Below the pieces are notes generated by a model. That model did not search any database. It was not told where the DNA came from and saw only the letters and a list, made by a program, of their open reading frames with translations. A DNA stretch of 64,000 nt from Macquaria australasica (taxonomy: Eukaryota; Chordata; Actinopteri; Centrarchiformes; Percichthyidae). Below are positions 13,141 through 26,275 of this stretch, in pieces (within the stretch, counting starts at the first letter, position 1; every line of letters starts with the position of its first letter). The translations under genes and the position numbers were made by a program. The stretch lies in contig SEMN01000223.1 in NCBI GenBank assembly GCA_005408345.1, forward strand, positions 310,001 to 374,000. Direction: 5' to 3'.

Positions 13141-13379
13141 TAACATGTCAGGTTGTGGTAGGAGTATTAACTTATTAGTGGCAGTTATACCACTAAGAGG
13201 TTATTGTAGTAGTAGTACTGTAGTAGTGGTCCTGGTGTTGCACCAGCAGTAGGTCAGTAGTAGCTCTCTGGTTGTAAACTTTGGGATCAGTCTTGTGTTT
13301 CATCTTTCCGACTTTGGCCTCGAGTCTCAGATGAATCATTTATTACTGTTGTGTTATTATGGAGAACAAAGCAGGTCAT

Positions 13380-13380
<1 letters not shown>

Positions 13381-13436
<56 letters not shown>
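13381..13436. repeat. (CTAA)14 microsatellite
   Basis: There are fourteen uninterrupted CTAA units (56 bases). It is a tetranucleotide repeat, not the TTAGGG telomere unit. Confidence 0.95.
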
Positions 13437-15164
13437 TTTCTCTTCAGTCCAGTGGAAGACAGATGAAGAAAAAAATAATAATAAATAGCTGAAACTGTAG
13501 CAGATATTATCAATGCAAACATACGTTGACCCTGCCTGTGTCTAAAGGCCCAACCAGTAATTTTTGACCATTTAAATTACATTATTATTCACATGTATAA
13601 CTGAAGAAGTTGACATATAAATGACAAATCAACATTTTACATTTTTTAAAAACATTTCTCACTGTTAAAAACAGCATGAAAAAGCTTTTAAAATACTGTT
13701 GTCTAGTTACTACATGTATTAAAATACCTGTCAATCAATTTTAGATTGCTACATTCATGCCAATAAAGCAAACTGAATTGAAAAATTGAGTGAATCCTGT
13801 GTCTTGAATATTGATGTTAGGGCAACCATTGCTTATTCACTTACATCTACTTGACATTATATGTTTGCACTGTGGAATAAAAAGCTTTATGACGTGTGTA
13901 AACTGTATTTCCATTATAAGGATAGACTGAGTTTGGCTGCTGGGTTTACGAGTTTAACACTCCAGTTGAGCAACAGGAGGAACATACAATATATAAAAGT
14001 TCAAGTCACTGTTGTTGTTGCAGCTTCTGATGTAAGAAGAAATTAATTGCTAACAACAACAACAAAAACACGTCTACAGAAGGTAACCAGAACCCTGCAC
14101 AAGGCTTGAAAAATAAGAAAGGAGAGGTAGAGTATGTAATTAAGTATTTGTGTGTCGTTCATTTTGACTCCAGTGTTCAATGATCACCAACATATAATAA
14201 CAGAAGGATATAAGGATCTAGATCAAGTTTGAGAAAAAGAAAAAGGAAAGCAAAACAAGCTCATTGTGTTTTCTTAAATTAGACATTTAAATTTTACGTA
14301 ACAACACACTAAATATTTCAAATGGCATGCCTTAAATCTTTGTGTACTCAAAGGCAAATTCTCTTGTTTAGCCCAAAAATGTGACGTTGTGCCCTGACCA
14401 ACAGGACAAGCGAGAAACCGGCAGAACGAGTCTCAGTGTGCGTTCTGTAAGAAGCAGCAAAGATTTTCTAAGAATCTGCAGACTCTTTAATGACTTTAAC
14501 ATCGAACTTTCCAAAAAAGAAATCCACTAAAAGGAAGGAACAGATTCAGGGAGAGTAAATTAAAAAGACTGCAGAATAAAAAATATAAAGGCAAGTAAAT
14601 CCTATTCTATTCAAGTTAGTTTGAATTGGAGCTCTGTTGGAGTTCAGGGGTTAGCAAGTTCAGCAGACTGAGGGATTAGAGAAGTGGCCTGCGTGACCTG
14701 TGGAGGTCTGCTCATTGACACGGGGTCACAGAGTCAAACATGTGAGGGAGTGTGTCTATGTCCATGTGTGCTGGCATGCTGTGTGTGTGTGTGTGTGTGT
14801 ACTTCTGTCTTTGTGAGAACCAGTTTGAGGACATTTTGTCTGGTCCTCGTTAGTGATGAGAAGACTTTCTTCTCTTTAAGTGACCCGGTTCCTTTTTCCT
14901 GTATTTCCAGCTGGGAGATGTGTAAGATACTTTCCACAAGCTCTCTTAGCTTTTTTTGTCTAATAAATAAACAACTCACTGGGTGTGTACTGTGCTACTG
15001 GGTTAACAATCCCAGAAATTATACTTGATGTATGTATATTCTACTAGCTTGCAAACTGAAACTGAATTCTACCTAAATTAAACATAATGAGGAAACGCTT
15101 TTATTTAAAGTATCTGAAAACGAATCACAAAACCACTTCTTGATGTACTCTGATGAACTATACT
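13437..15164. other. Intergenic DNA
   Basis: No gene supported. A (GT)n run lies at about 14780-14801, and the open frame 14684-15028 reads through it. Confidence 0.45.
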
Positions 15165-15492
15165 CAGGGTTCATACAAAGTCTTGAAAGTTTGGAAAATG
15201 CTTAATTTTAACCGTTATGTTTTCAAGGTTAGGAATATGCTTGAATTCGAATATACTCCTTGAAAAATGCTTGATTTCCAACATAATCTTGTGTTTCATC
15301 ATTGAAACAATCACTCATGTAAACCAAAAATCTTTTAATATTTCAAATGAAACGATCCAGTTGTCATATTTGTTTGTTGTCTCCTGGCATTTATAGTAAC
15401 AATTAAAGGCTTCGAGAGTCCGGAAATGTTTGGTTTAGGTACCTTGAAAGTGCTCGAAAAGTGCTTACTCTTAAAAAGCTGTACGAACCCTG
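15165..15492. mobile_element. CAGGGTTC-type MITE, complete copy
   Basis: It starts cagggttcatacaaag and ends gtacgaaccctg, a terminal inverted repeat of about 14 bases as in non-autonomous hAT-type elements. The interior repeats ctt-gaaa / gaaaatgctt motifs. The stretch from agtttggaaaatgcttaat onward is repeated with few changes at 31379-31639. It has no coding capacity. Confidence 0.7.
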
Positions 15493-18313
15493 TATACAAT
15501 AGCTGTGTAGACTAACTAGGCAATACAATATCTAAAGGCTGATTTAGTTCACATATTATGAATAGCTATTTGTGTGTAGGATTATGTCCTTTGAGAAGCC
15601 ATCACACAGCAGCAGGAGCGATACGAGCGTCTTTATGCACAGCATGGCACAGCAGCTGTTACTAAGAACAAGTTTATCCACTCAACTCGTTTAGACCTGT
15701 TGATGTCCACGGGTGAGAGCGATCCCAGCTGCGTAACTAAGGGCTGGTCAACATTGTTGTCCTGGAGACTGTGTTTTACTTCCTCAAAATCACCTGGCAC
15801 GGTCACCTCTCCACACAGTAAGAAAAAACAATTACAACACGTAAAACGCTATGTGAGGGATTACAATACGTGTGACCCACCAACAATAGACACTAACATC
15901 TGGTTATACATCTTCCTTGACCCACTATGAGCCAACATTACAATGGTTATGCAGTTAGCCATAATGGCTGATACAAGGGGCTAAATTTCTGTGTTTACTT
16001 CCGGTTGGACTCAGAGACGTCACCGTCACGTTGAGAGTGTGACAGTCCAACAGTAAGATTAAGATGATCTACTGAGGTTTAAATTCAACTATGTTTTAAA
16101 ATATTGCCCGTAACGGAGAGGCAGGCCGGGACAGATTTCACCTCCGGCCTCAGTAACAGAGGTGTTTATAAGTCTGTCCCCATAGCAACACTGTTGACTG
16201 CACCGTTGGCTTTTCATCCAGATTTGGAGCAAACAAAGGTATTAACAGGAGCGGACAAAAGAGCAGGCTGGCAGGTTACCAGGCAGGGCTGAAACATACA
16301 ATAGATTTACACAATTCAAGCACCAAACATCCGTCTTCTCAGCCTGTCAGCTCAAAGGACAACAGCCGAGTCATTCAGAGTTTCAGTCCACCTGCTTCTG
16401 TCTGCTTACTCCTGTCATTATGCAACGTGAGCTGTAGGACATTTAAACGTTATTTAGGCACCTTCTGGCTCTCTCTCTGCTTTCTTCTTGTTCAGAGACA
16501 GAAAATGTAAATGTAAAGATTTAAAGCATAGTTCTGGTTTATAAGTGTTTGCTTCCTGCTCATGTATTTCCTGCACACAGTGCTGGTTTTACTGTCTTGT
16601 TGAGGAGGGCAGACCTGACCTGATATTTTCTGCTTCTTGCCGTCACCTGAATCCACTTGGTCCATTTCTTGTTGATTGGCTGCAGGTCTGGATACCCCAG
16701 CATGAACATTTTGGACGAGGTGGCATATCACTGAAGTCGTCTGGACCAGAGGTTTTCAAAGTGGGGGGCTCCAAACAGTTTCAGGGGAGGCTCGTAATTA
16801 AGTTATCAAAAGGAGATCACATAGAACAGCCTAAATGTGTGTGTGATTTGGTTAAAGAGATAGTTCAGAGAGTTCATAGTAGTTTTGGGGAAGTCAGAAG
16901 CTAATAAATGCCTCAGGACAGACCTTTTTTTATGTATTTAGTGTCTGAAGTTACTTCAAACAGCAATATTAGGCTATCTTGGCTCCACTGTTGAGTGTCA
17001 TCAAAGGCATCCAGGAATTGAGCGAAACAAAGCAAGTAAACTAAGGTGGGCTTTGTCTGAGGGGGGGCCCACAGAATCAGACTTTGGTTGTTATGTAGGT
17101 CAGAAGAGGCTCTCAGAGGAGCCAACGCACACACACCTCCGAAATCTCACCAGCACATCATGGGGACATGAGTGTCAAGAAAGCTGATTGGTTGATTCAA
17201 CTCTTGTCGCGAGGCGGGTTCGAAATTGGGAAGAAGAAAGAAACCCACAAACGGTATAAAAGCTGTAGGTTTTACAACATACAAGTATAAAAGAAACAGC
17301 CACACGAGCATCTTCGAACATGTTCGCCCACATGCAGAGATCTCAGTGAGACTACCTGTTTAAATAAAGGATTAAATAAAATGAATTAAAATGGGTGATA
17401 TCGACCTGCAGCATGATAGGAGGGTTAAGAGTCTCAGATGGAGACATTATATATTTTGTCTTAAAAATAGACATTGGCAGGTTCCTTTTTCAAAATCTGG
17501 TAGAATTATATAGTTTTTGTTTTACGAAAAAATGTTTTGTTTGGTGAGAAGGTGGTAACAGAAACTGTTGTGTCCTTGAATGGAAGAATACAAGAAAATA
17601 ATGTCTTCAGGACTATCAGAGGAAAAAACAGATTGTAAAAAAAAAAGAAGAGCAAAAAGTGTACTTTAGACTGAAACGTTAACGTGTCAGAGACGGACAG
17701 ATCAGAGAGACTGAAGACAGATGAATGAAGGAGGGACATTTACTGCAGAGATAAGAGGAAATTGGGGCAAAATGGAGGATCAGTTGAGTCAAACATGAAG
17801 GTTAAATAATAACCAGGAAAACTCATTTCTACAATGCAGGGAGTTCTTTACATTCAGCAGAAATACATGAATGTGTAGGAGGAGAAACAGAAGAAAAAGA
17901 TGTACATTCCTAGACATCATATCTCCTGGTTTTGATTTGTTTAATATTTCTGATATTTGCGTATCCAAAAAGTATCAATTTGCACTTAACTTGGCATGGT
18001 ATGTAAATTATTATATTCCAGCTTTTTAAATTGAAGGTGTGTTGAGAGAAGCCTTGTGTGTTTGTGACTGTGACGCCTTAAACAAACACTGACTTCTCAG
18101 CTGAATGCAACATGACACTACTAAAGGCACTGAACATTTTTTATACTGTTTATAAATGAGCCGATTATGTAACACATGTGCTAACACAAATAAAAACAGC
18201 AGCACAAACTAAATTCCATTAATCTTCATTGTATTAAGGTGGAGGATTAAAAGACAAAATCCAAACCATCTACATGGCTAAACACCACTAGTGTTAAGTG
18301 AGTAACTATATTT
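15493..18313. other. Intergenic DNA, no gene recognised
   Basis: Most is unassigned. Around 16090-16300 there is a GC-richer block, and 16745-16800 begins with gaggttttcaaagtgggg, which resembles one end of a hAT-like element without a visible partner end. The open frame 16545-16904 overlaps this and has no protein signature. Confidence 0.4.
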
Positions 18314-18400
18314 TCACGAAGAAAAAAAATGGAAAATTCGTGTCCATGTACACGAATCTATAGATTAAATTTCGTGACTATTTCACGACCTGCCGTGATA
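18314..18400. repeat. Short palindromic repeat around TTCGTG/CACGAA
   Basis: Positions 18337-18356 are a near-perfect 20-base palindrome (ttcgtgtccatgtacacgaa). Further TTCACGA / TCGTGA half-sites lie at about 18314-18320 and 18371-18388. I recognise similar sequence as a recurrent teleost interspersed repeat, but borders are uncertain. Confidence 0.45.
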
Positions 18401-18789
18401 CCAGGTTGATATTTTGTGTGAGTGATTTAGGTGACCCAAATCCTCCTCCCGAAATGAGATGGTCTAACCTCACCGAGACTAAAACTGGTGCATTCAGGTG
18501 CTCCTCATCACCCTGTGAAGTCACACATTTACAGGTTTATTACCAGGAAGTTGCACCTCAAATAGCAAAAACAAAGGAGGAAAAAAAAAGTGGTAAATAC
18601 CGGTGATAAACTGGGACATGTTTCATGATCCCTGCGTTTACAGGCTGTAATGTTTCACTTCAACACGTGATGGACAACTGGCAAACAATATAGCAGGTTA
18701 ATGGTAAATCTATGCATATAATCTCCACTTATCTGTAACAGTGAATAAACAGCGTGCTGCAACTGTTAGCCAGAACAGTCCACAGAGAG

Positions 18790-19615
18790 TCATTTTCGGA
18801 AATATACTTATAATATGTTTTCTTTCTGAGAGTGAGAGGACAAGATGGCCATCAATCTCATGTTTGTGTGTTAAGTACAAAGCTGAAGTCAGGACGTGGT
18901 TAGCTTAGCTTAGCATAAATACTGGAAGCAGGGGGAAACAGCTAGCCTGGCTCTGTTCAAAGTTCAGAAATGCGCCTACCAACTCCTCTAAAGCTCACTA
19001 ATTCACTCGCTGTGTTAAGTTAGTTTAATCCGTACAGAAACAGAAATATAAAATCAACAATTTGTGGTCTTAGAAGGAGACACGTTGGAACTACTTCTTG
19101 ACGAACAACAGTGTATTTTTCTGTCCAGCACTTCTACGCAGCGTCTCAGGCTAGAGCGTGGGTTGACAAATACAGTTTTGTTCTCTGTAAAGGCGCGATG
19201 ATACCAAACCTGGCAACCTCACTGAGACGACAATCGCTGCATGTTTCCTGTTGCCAAGAACAATACAGAAGAAAGGGAGGGAAAGAAAACAGAACAGTTC
19301 ATCCATCCACCCAGCGAAATTCTGTGCATGCATCTCCACCGGTTGCCTGGCAACCTCACTGTGACAACAGTTTCAACACATAACTCCCCTTAAAACCTTA
19401 AAACTGGTCGTTTTTCCATTTCTGTTTGATGAGATACGACGTGAAACAACAGACAGAGCCAGGCTAGCTGTTTCCCCCTGCTTTCAGTCTTTATGCTAAG
19501 CTAAGCTAACCACATCCTGACTCCAGCTCTGTGCTTAACTCACATATGAGATTAATGTCTCTCTCTGCAAGACTGCAATAAAGCATATCTCCCAAAACGA
19601 CAAACGGTTATTTTG
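18790..19615. mobile_element. Fold-back MITE with long imperfect inverted arms, copy 1
   Basis: The left arm has gttagcttagcttagcataa...ggaagcagggggaaacagctagcctggctctg at 18899-18957. The right arm carries the inverse (cagagccaggctagctg, tttccccctgcttt, ttatgctaagctaagctaac) at 19454-19510. Outer ends resemble the caaaatg-style terminus. The interior (atgataccaaacctggcaacctcact) also occurs in copy 2 at 22768-23180. No transposase is encoded. Confidence 0.75.
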
Positions 19616-21156
19616 AAAAGCTAAGTGGTGCACGGCGGATTATGGGTTACATAATGACCCTAAAGAGGTTTAACATTCCTTCGTGTAAATCTCTCATATC
19701 CAGGTAAATGCAGGCTGAGGCCAAGTTCCTACTGAGACTCTGAGCTGTTGAAGTTTGCTCTGAGACAAAGACGGCTGACAGAAGTATGCGCGTCAATCGT
19801 CTGAATCACAGCCAACAAACTGGAACCTGTTGAGCTTTAAACTGTGATGACCTCTGAACCAGTCCTGGGGGAGAAAAGGTGTTTTGGACGCTGGCATCCA
19901 CAGTTTTTGTCCACGATGTCCTCTGAGGGAAAGCTCTAGTCGGACATACAGAAAAGTGTGTATATTACTTTAAATGTATATCAATTGATTACATATGTTA
20001 TGCTTGACTAACCTGTTGCGAAGGGCTGCACAACCTCACTGACTTCATTATGACCACCCACCGTTGGGTTTTGTCACCATCAAAGACACATTTTTTTTGA
20101 CAATTTAAAGACAGAACTCCCGACAACATAAAATAACCCATTTTCATGCTTAAATCAGAGTGTTCTGAAAACAACAGGAAGTTAGATGTTGTGGTTTGGC
20201 CTGCTTATCAACACGGTCAGCACACACAGGTCATGGAGGCTATTGAGGTACTTTAAAGCCCTTAAATTGTGTCAGAAATTCGCACTCCTTCTCAACACAC
20301 AGACATGATACACATATTTTTAGTTTCAGTGAGGCGTACACCTTCCGAAGATACAATTTCATCCGTCTATCGAGAATAAACGTCCATAAATCCACTTACA
20401 AATCATAGGAAAACAAGAAGCTCCCTGTAGCTCCAGGACTTGCCTGAGAATCATCACATTTTTAAATATAAGTAAGACAAATAATAATAATGAGTGTCAG
20501 ACTTTAAAAAAAAAACCCTGATATAAATCATAAACTGATTTTATAATATTCTTTTCTGCGTACTGTCAAATAAAAGGCAAAAAAAGACCCCAAATCACAG
20601 CCCGACAGGACAGAATCCACAACAGAGAAGAAGAAGGTTAATCAGAATACGTGACACATCAATCACATATACGAGCGTAGACTTCTGGTTCTGTTACCTA
20701 ACACACATACACTGCATCTTCTTAGACAAAAGACAGTAAAACCTGTCTGAGAGACTTGAAGCATCAAAGCTACTTACACAACTCATTTCTTTGAAAGTGT
20801 CCACGTGTCATCTAAACCTGCAGTCACCACCCACTCATGGTACGGACATAAACTCGGTTGCTGCTGACTTACTGTATAAGCCTTGACTATACTGTGGTAG
20901 TGATGACCAAAAACTAGTTCACAGTTATATAGTTATAATCTGTGACCCAGAAAACCATTGTCAGAAAATTTTACCCATCTAAAAATGTCTTCAGGACACC
21001 CACAAGTGGATGTTTCAGAATTTCCTCTGACTAAATAGTAATTAAGACAGAGACACAAATCATAGATCACAGACAGTCTAAATATTTTATTCTCAAATTC
21101 TCTGTAACTCTTCATTGTAGGAGTCTTGGACTGCAGCCTCAGCGCAGATAAACACA
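19616..21156. other. Intergenic DNA
   Basis: No gene supported. AT-rich, without clear repeat borders. Confidence 0.4.
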
Positions 21157-21754
21157 TTAAAGGATAGGTTTTTGTCTTAAAACACTTGCCTGTATTACAG
21201 TGAAACAGTTTTTGCTTGCTTTAATTATTCTTCTTATTCATACTGGCTGTTAAAATATTCCTTCCTAATGTGCTTTCAATGGAAGTGATGGAAGAGAAAA
21301 ACCCTAGTCCTTAGTCTGTGGAAAAGTTTATTCCAAAGTTTATCTGAAGTTCATTTGGGTTGTTTAAGTGGATATCTTCCAAGAGAGTTAACTTTTTAGT
21401 GCAGAATTCCCTCTTTGTGTTTTCCTGAACACTGTTTCCTTGCTTTGCTGCGGTGGAGGGACTGTAACACAAAGAGGGAATTTTGTACTAAAAAGACAAA
21501 CATTGGAAGATTATACCACTTGATTTGATTAACTCAGACTGCTGAAGCCTCATATTAGCTTCAGATAAACTTTTGAATGTTTTGGCCCAAAACGAAGGCT
21601 GTGGATTTTATCCCCCATCACTCACATTAGCAGCGCATTAGGAAGGGATCTCTTTAGGGCCAGTATGAACAGGAGGAAAAGAACTGTTTCACTATACATA
21701 TGAGCACCTGACTATTGTTTTAAGTTCTTGAAAATGTGTGAACCTATCCTTCAA
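21157..21754. mobile_element. Long hairpin MITE, about 600 bases, TTAA-bordered on the left
   Basis: The left end is ttaaaggataggtt, and the right end inverted is ttgaaggataggtt. Inverted partner blocks continue inwards: ttaaaaca / ttaaaacaat, cctaatgtgctttcaatgg against cattaggaaggga, and near the centre gcagaattccctctttgtgtt (21403) against aacacaaagagggaatttt (21469). The whole element can fold into one stem. It is a recognisable teleost non-autonomous element of a TTAA-targeting type (piggyBac or Kolobok-like, not resolved). Confidence 0.75.
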
Positions 21755-22767
21755 ACCAGCTTTATTTCTGCTTCTGAGAAACATTTCAAAGATGAGTCTG
21801 TTTCTCTCTGCCAAAAACCTTAAGTTTAGCCTCAAACTTTCTCTGTGATCATTTTAAATGCCAATATAGCCGAGCACACAGCAGAGCTGCTGTCATTAAC
21901 CTGGATTTATGCTGATTTTGTAACAAAACCTCGCGATTAAAAAGTAAGGATTTTATCACCGCAGCACAGCAGCTTGGGAATGACTGCTCGCTAACATGTT
22001 GTATTTAATCATCAAATCATTAAGTTGTCATAAATAAACAAATATGTAAACGAGAACAACTATATTGTGAATGTGGCTGCAGTAAAACAGGTAGCAGGAG
22101 GACACTGAACAAAGGTGTACAGTAACAGTCAGGCTGTCACTCTGCTTTATAAATAAAAGTGCTTTACAAATAAAGTTTATTATTATTATCATTATTATTA
22201 CAGAATATTTATCTGCATTGCAAAAATGTAGGGAAAACCCTGATCTAAATAATCTGATGAAAATCTCCCTTTCACACAAAAGAATATAGAAATATGGTAT
22301 GTGCCTAAGAGACGTTAAAGGCAGAAACAAACATGTTCAGCTATTTTAAAAATGTTTAATGTCTTAAGTTTTTATCTTAAATCCTGGGTGCCTCAGTTGC
22401 CCAGCAGCCAGTGTTTGGAGGTCTGCTGATCAAGGCACTGAGGGACTGCATCCGATAATCCCAGCTGTCGCCAGCAAAGTGTTACATCATCAGTCAGCCT
22501 CTCTGCACAAAGACAAAGTGTAACATAATCTTATTTATGTAATATTTTAATCCAATTGTCAACAAACGCCACAGTCCATAGGAAGGAGTGAACCAGACTG
22601 AGGCTATAGTCTGGTTCACAGAAGGGGGTGAGGGCGGCGCTAACAGGGTCCGGGGTCGATTCCCACACGTGTTCCTAAAAACCTGCATTTATTCTGGTCG
22701 TACAGTGTGAGCAGGTCAAGCATCAACAACACGTCTGAGGTTTTTAAACAGGGTTATATGAACAGGA
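21755..22767. other. Intergenic DNA with an L2-like tail
   Basis: The segment 22141-22200 (gtgctttacaaataaagtttattatt...) resembles the 3' tail of an L2-type LINE followed by an ATT-rich run. The rest is unassigned. Confidence 0.4.
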
Positions 22768-23180
22768 ACAGTTTGACATTTTGGGAAACACACTTATTTG
22801 CTTTGACGTCAGACGGGGTTAGCCTAGCTTAGCATAATGACTGGAAGCGGGGGGAAACATCTAGCCTGGTTCTGTCCGAAGTTTCAAAAATAGACCTTCC
22901 AACACCTCTAAAGCTCATTAATTAACACGCTGTATCATGTTTGTTAAATCCAAACACAAACATAAATGTAAAAAAAAAAATGTTGTGGTCTTAGACGGAG
23001 TTACATGCTGGAACTATTTCTTGACAAACAACAACGTGTCCATCCGCTCGGTACTTCTGTGCAGCGTCTCTGGCCATAACGTGGGTTGCCAGATACAGTC
23101 AGTGAGCACAGCTTTTGGTCTCTGAACAGGCACGATGATACCAAACCTGGTAACCTCACTGTGACGACGAGACTTCAGGA
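22768..23180. mobile_element. Fold-back MITE, copy 2, truncated on the right
   Basis: The left terminus gtttgacattttgggaaaca and the arm gcctagcttagcataatgactggaagcggggggaaac match copy 1. The interior gaactatttcttgacaaacaac and gcacgatgataccaaacctgg also match. The right arm is missing: similarity stops after cctcactgtgacgacg. Confidence 0.7.
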
Positions 23181-23349
23181 AGCCGCACCGCGTCACTGCA
23201 CCTGACTGTGTAAGCTGGAAAGGTTAAAGGGTCTGGTTCTCCTGGTAATTGAGCGATGCAGTACTCCTGAAAAGTAATAATTTAAAGGTTATGTTCAATG
23301 TTAAATCTTGAGTCCCGCTTGTCTCTTAAAATACATCCGGCATCTTACA

Positions 23350-23717
23350 GTAGCTGTGTCTGGCCTTCATAGACTGCGAAGGCCGAACCGACCAGAGTCT
23401 GGTCTACGGAGCATTTCCTATTTGCGTCACAAAGCGCTGTTCCTGTCGCCTAGCAACCTTGACAGCTGCAGTTGAGGTTTGAGGTTTTTGAGGCCACCAA
23501 TGGTAAGTTTGGGAACCATATTTTCTTTGCACACAGTGAATCTTGGGATAGGTTGGGCTGCGAGGGATACAGCCGCTGGATCCTTCAAATTCAGGAAAAG
23601 AAGGCCGCATTTCTCGTCGCATTTGAAATGGGACGGTCTTGTTGCGTTGCTGTGACACATTCGGTCTTTAAATGCAGCCTTCGAAGGATGCGGCCCCTGA
23701 ATTGAGACACAGCTATC
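23350..23717. mobile_element. MITE with TAGCTGTGTC termini
   Basis: The left end is tagctgtgtctggcc and the inverted right end is gatagctgtgtctcaatt. Subterminal blocks are also inverted (ccttcatagactgcgaaggc against gccttcgaaggatgcgg). I recognise the right-hand sequence as a frequent teleost interspersed repeat. Three short open frames inside are incidental. Confidence 0.65.
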
Positions 23718-24713
23718 GTGTCCCCCTCGAGAGCAGTTAGAGAGTCACATTCATGTAAAATGTCTTACGTGGCACATCCCATCCACTGCTGTTTTCTTTG
23801 GGCTGTGTGAAGTTTAAAACCCTGTTCTGTGTCTGACCACCACTGTACCTCACTGTGTCTCTGTCTTGTACAAATTTTCTCTGTTCCTGGAAAAAAAAAA
23901 CAGAGGAGGAATGCTTTGTGTACCTTTAACCCTTCACAGGCCCTTTTGTCTCGCTCTGATCTGTTCATCCTCTGCCTGTGATCTCTGCTGTTGAAAGCAG
24001 ATCCCAGTGACGTCGGTGCTCGAACGCTCACACATAGACAAAGGAAAGCTTCCTGGACAGGATTACACTGTGACTCAGACCGGTGTTGAGTTTCCCAAAG
24101 GCTTCTTTAGACTCACGCCGGTCTGCTTTAAGAGCTGTCGGAGCAGTTTATTTGAAACCTGAAAGCATTTCCTTTAGGTATTAGGTCACATTAGGCACCA
24201 AATATGCCCATGAACCATATCAGGGATGAAAGCTTCTTCACTAAATAAATGTTACAATTTCCAATTCATCCATCGCAAAGGATTAAAAGGCTGCAGCTTT
24301 GTTTAACACCACATTATTATCTATAAACATTTAAGCTGCTGTCTGATGTTAGAAAAGTTAATGTTGGAAAGAACGTGCAGAAGTAAATGTTGATTTGGTT
24401 TTCATCAATATCCGCTCCCGGCAACTAAAGCAGGATTAACGTTTTAATTGTTTTGTTTAGGCATTGACGAGATATGTTGATTCTTTTCAATACTTACTTA
24501 CTTACTTTATCCTCTTTGTGCCCTTGTGGGACATAAAGCCACAATGACCTCCCTCCTTTGGCTAGCTCGTCCGTCACATTTCTCCTTTATCTCCAGTCAG
24601 TTTGGTCTTCAAGGTTTTCTTTTTCCTTGAGTCCATCTCAACGCAACCTTTGGTTCGCGGTGTGCCTCCATCTGAAGCACCGTCCCCGCCACTGCAATCA
24701 CCTCTGCCTTATT
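23718..24713. other. Intergenic DNA
   Basis: No gene supported. A short ACTT tandem lies near 24490-24506. Confidence 0.4.
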
Positions 24714-24935
24714 TCAGTTATTATGTTCTTGCTTTTTGGTTTTTACGTTAGGCCAGAAGATGCATCCATTGTTGAACCAGCTTTGGGTTCCCCACCAGCA
24801 TAAAGAACTGTACGTTAGGATGAACTTGACATTGCTGTTATATAGCTGGACCTTTGTCTTTAGGCGGTATCGCTTTGACTTCCAGATGTTGCTGAGCTGG
24901 GAAAATGCACCCTGGGCTTTTCTCAAACTTTCCAC
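24714..24935 (-). mobile_element. LINE reverse-transcriptase fragment, C-terminal part
   Basis: On the minus strand the frame reads LRKAQGAFSQLSNIWKSK, then TKVQLYNSNVKFILTYSS. This matches the conserved KARGAF...IWKS...KIRLFNSNVKxVLLYGSE region that follows the reverse-transcriptase palm in fish LINEs. It is short and flanked by unrelated DNA, so it is a dead fragment. The family was not resolved. Confidence 0.6.
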
Positions 24936-26069
24936 AAACTTGGACTTTGTACTTTTTTAATATTTAGCAGAAATACATTTTTTTTGTCTAACCTTTACCG
25001 AGTGCTTCAGTAGTCAACAACATGTGGGACACAGGACATGATCCCTGATATTTGGTGTCCAAAGTCCTTCACTTTGTACGTCCAACCATCCACCCAACCA
25101 TCTTACTAAAACTTCCATATGGTATAAGAATGTAACACTTCCTGGATTTGAATATTGTCAGTGAAGGTAATCCAGACAGCAATTAGTTTTGCTCCAGACA
25201 TATTTGGTAAAACAAATTACAAGTTGAATACAAATTAATTTTTTTCCAGTAAGTCCTCCAGGGGCAAGGACTCTGGCTCAGTAACCAAAACTGGAACTAA
25301 AATAGGTTCCTTGGATCAAAATGCAAAAGAACAGAAAATCTGAAGTAATTACAGGGAACAAACTTTTGTTCCTTGGGGTTTTGGATAGAAGGAGATGGAT
25401 GCAGTTTGTCATCTTTGCAGAGTTGAGACATATACAGACAGCTATTTGTTACAACCTATAACTTTGATGCATGTTCAGAAAGTACAGAAAGTTTTGTTTT
25501 CTATTTCTTGCCCAGGTCCAGGTTGTGGTGGCAGCAGGCGTGTTTACATGGACCCTAATATTCCACTAATAATCGAAATAATAGCCCAATCAGAATAAAA
25601 ATGCCTCATGTAACCACCTCAATCAATTGAAAAGATGAACAAAGCCGGAGAAAAACCCAACAACTTCTTCTTCTGTTTTATTTCCGGCAGATTAGACGCT
25701 TCACAGCAGGCAAAACCACTGTGCACATGTAAAAAAAGTAATATTCTGATTAAATGCTTTGTGCATCAGATCATTTTATTTAGCGTCCGTAAACAGTAAA
25801 GTTGGAATCTCTAATCCGAATGATTTCAAACGAGTTGAAGAAATATTGTCCATGTAACTGCAGCTACTGTTGTTTTGGACACAGCCAATCTTGTCCTGCT
25901 CCAACATGAAGGTAAAAAAGACATTTCTTACATACTCACATCTTATATAAGTGTACAGCTTTCCTGCACGCACATCTGCATATCATATGTACAGCTGTAG
26001 ATGCATGTTTTTCCCTGCTGATGCTTCTCATAATGGTTCCATTATTTCAAACTGCATCTGCATTCATAT
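24936..26069. other. Intergenic DNA
   Basis: No gene supported. The open frames 25395-25598 and 25776-25973 carry no recognisable features. Confidence 0.4.
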
Positions 26070-26275
26070 TTTTAGCCATGCTAGCGGCACGGCTCTGTGG
26101 ATGAATGTCTGTCTGTCAGTCCACCACTTTGGTTCAGACTGAAACAGCTCAACAATTATCTGATGGATTCCCATGAAGTTTTGTACAGATATTCATGGTG
26201 CCCAGAGGATGAATCTTTGGTTTCCCCTGACTTTTACTCTAGCGCCACCATCAGGTTAAACTTTCCCCCTGATCA
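26070..26275 (+). repeat. Dispersed teleost repeat (ATGCTAACA-type), copy 3, partial
   Basis: It begins agccatgctagcggcac as copy 1 does. It continues with ttcagactgaaacagctcaa, ctgatggattcccatgaa, ggatgaatctttgg and tctagcgccaccatcaggtt. The downstream ATGCTAACA array is missing. Confidence 0.6.

Noticed and set aside
13381..13436. CTAA array as an interstitial telomere
   Set aside because: The unit is four bases and lacks the TTAGGG pattern.
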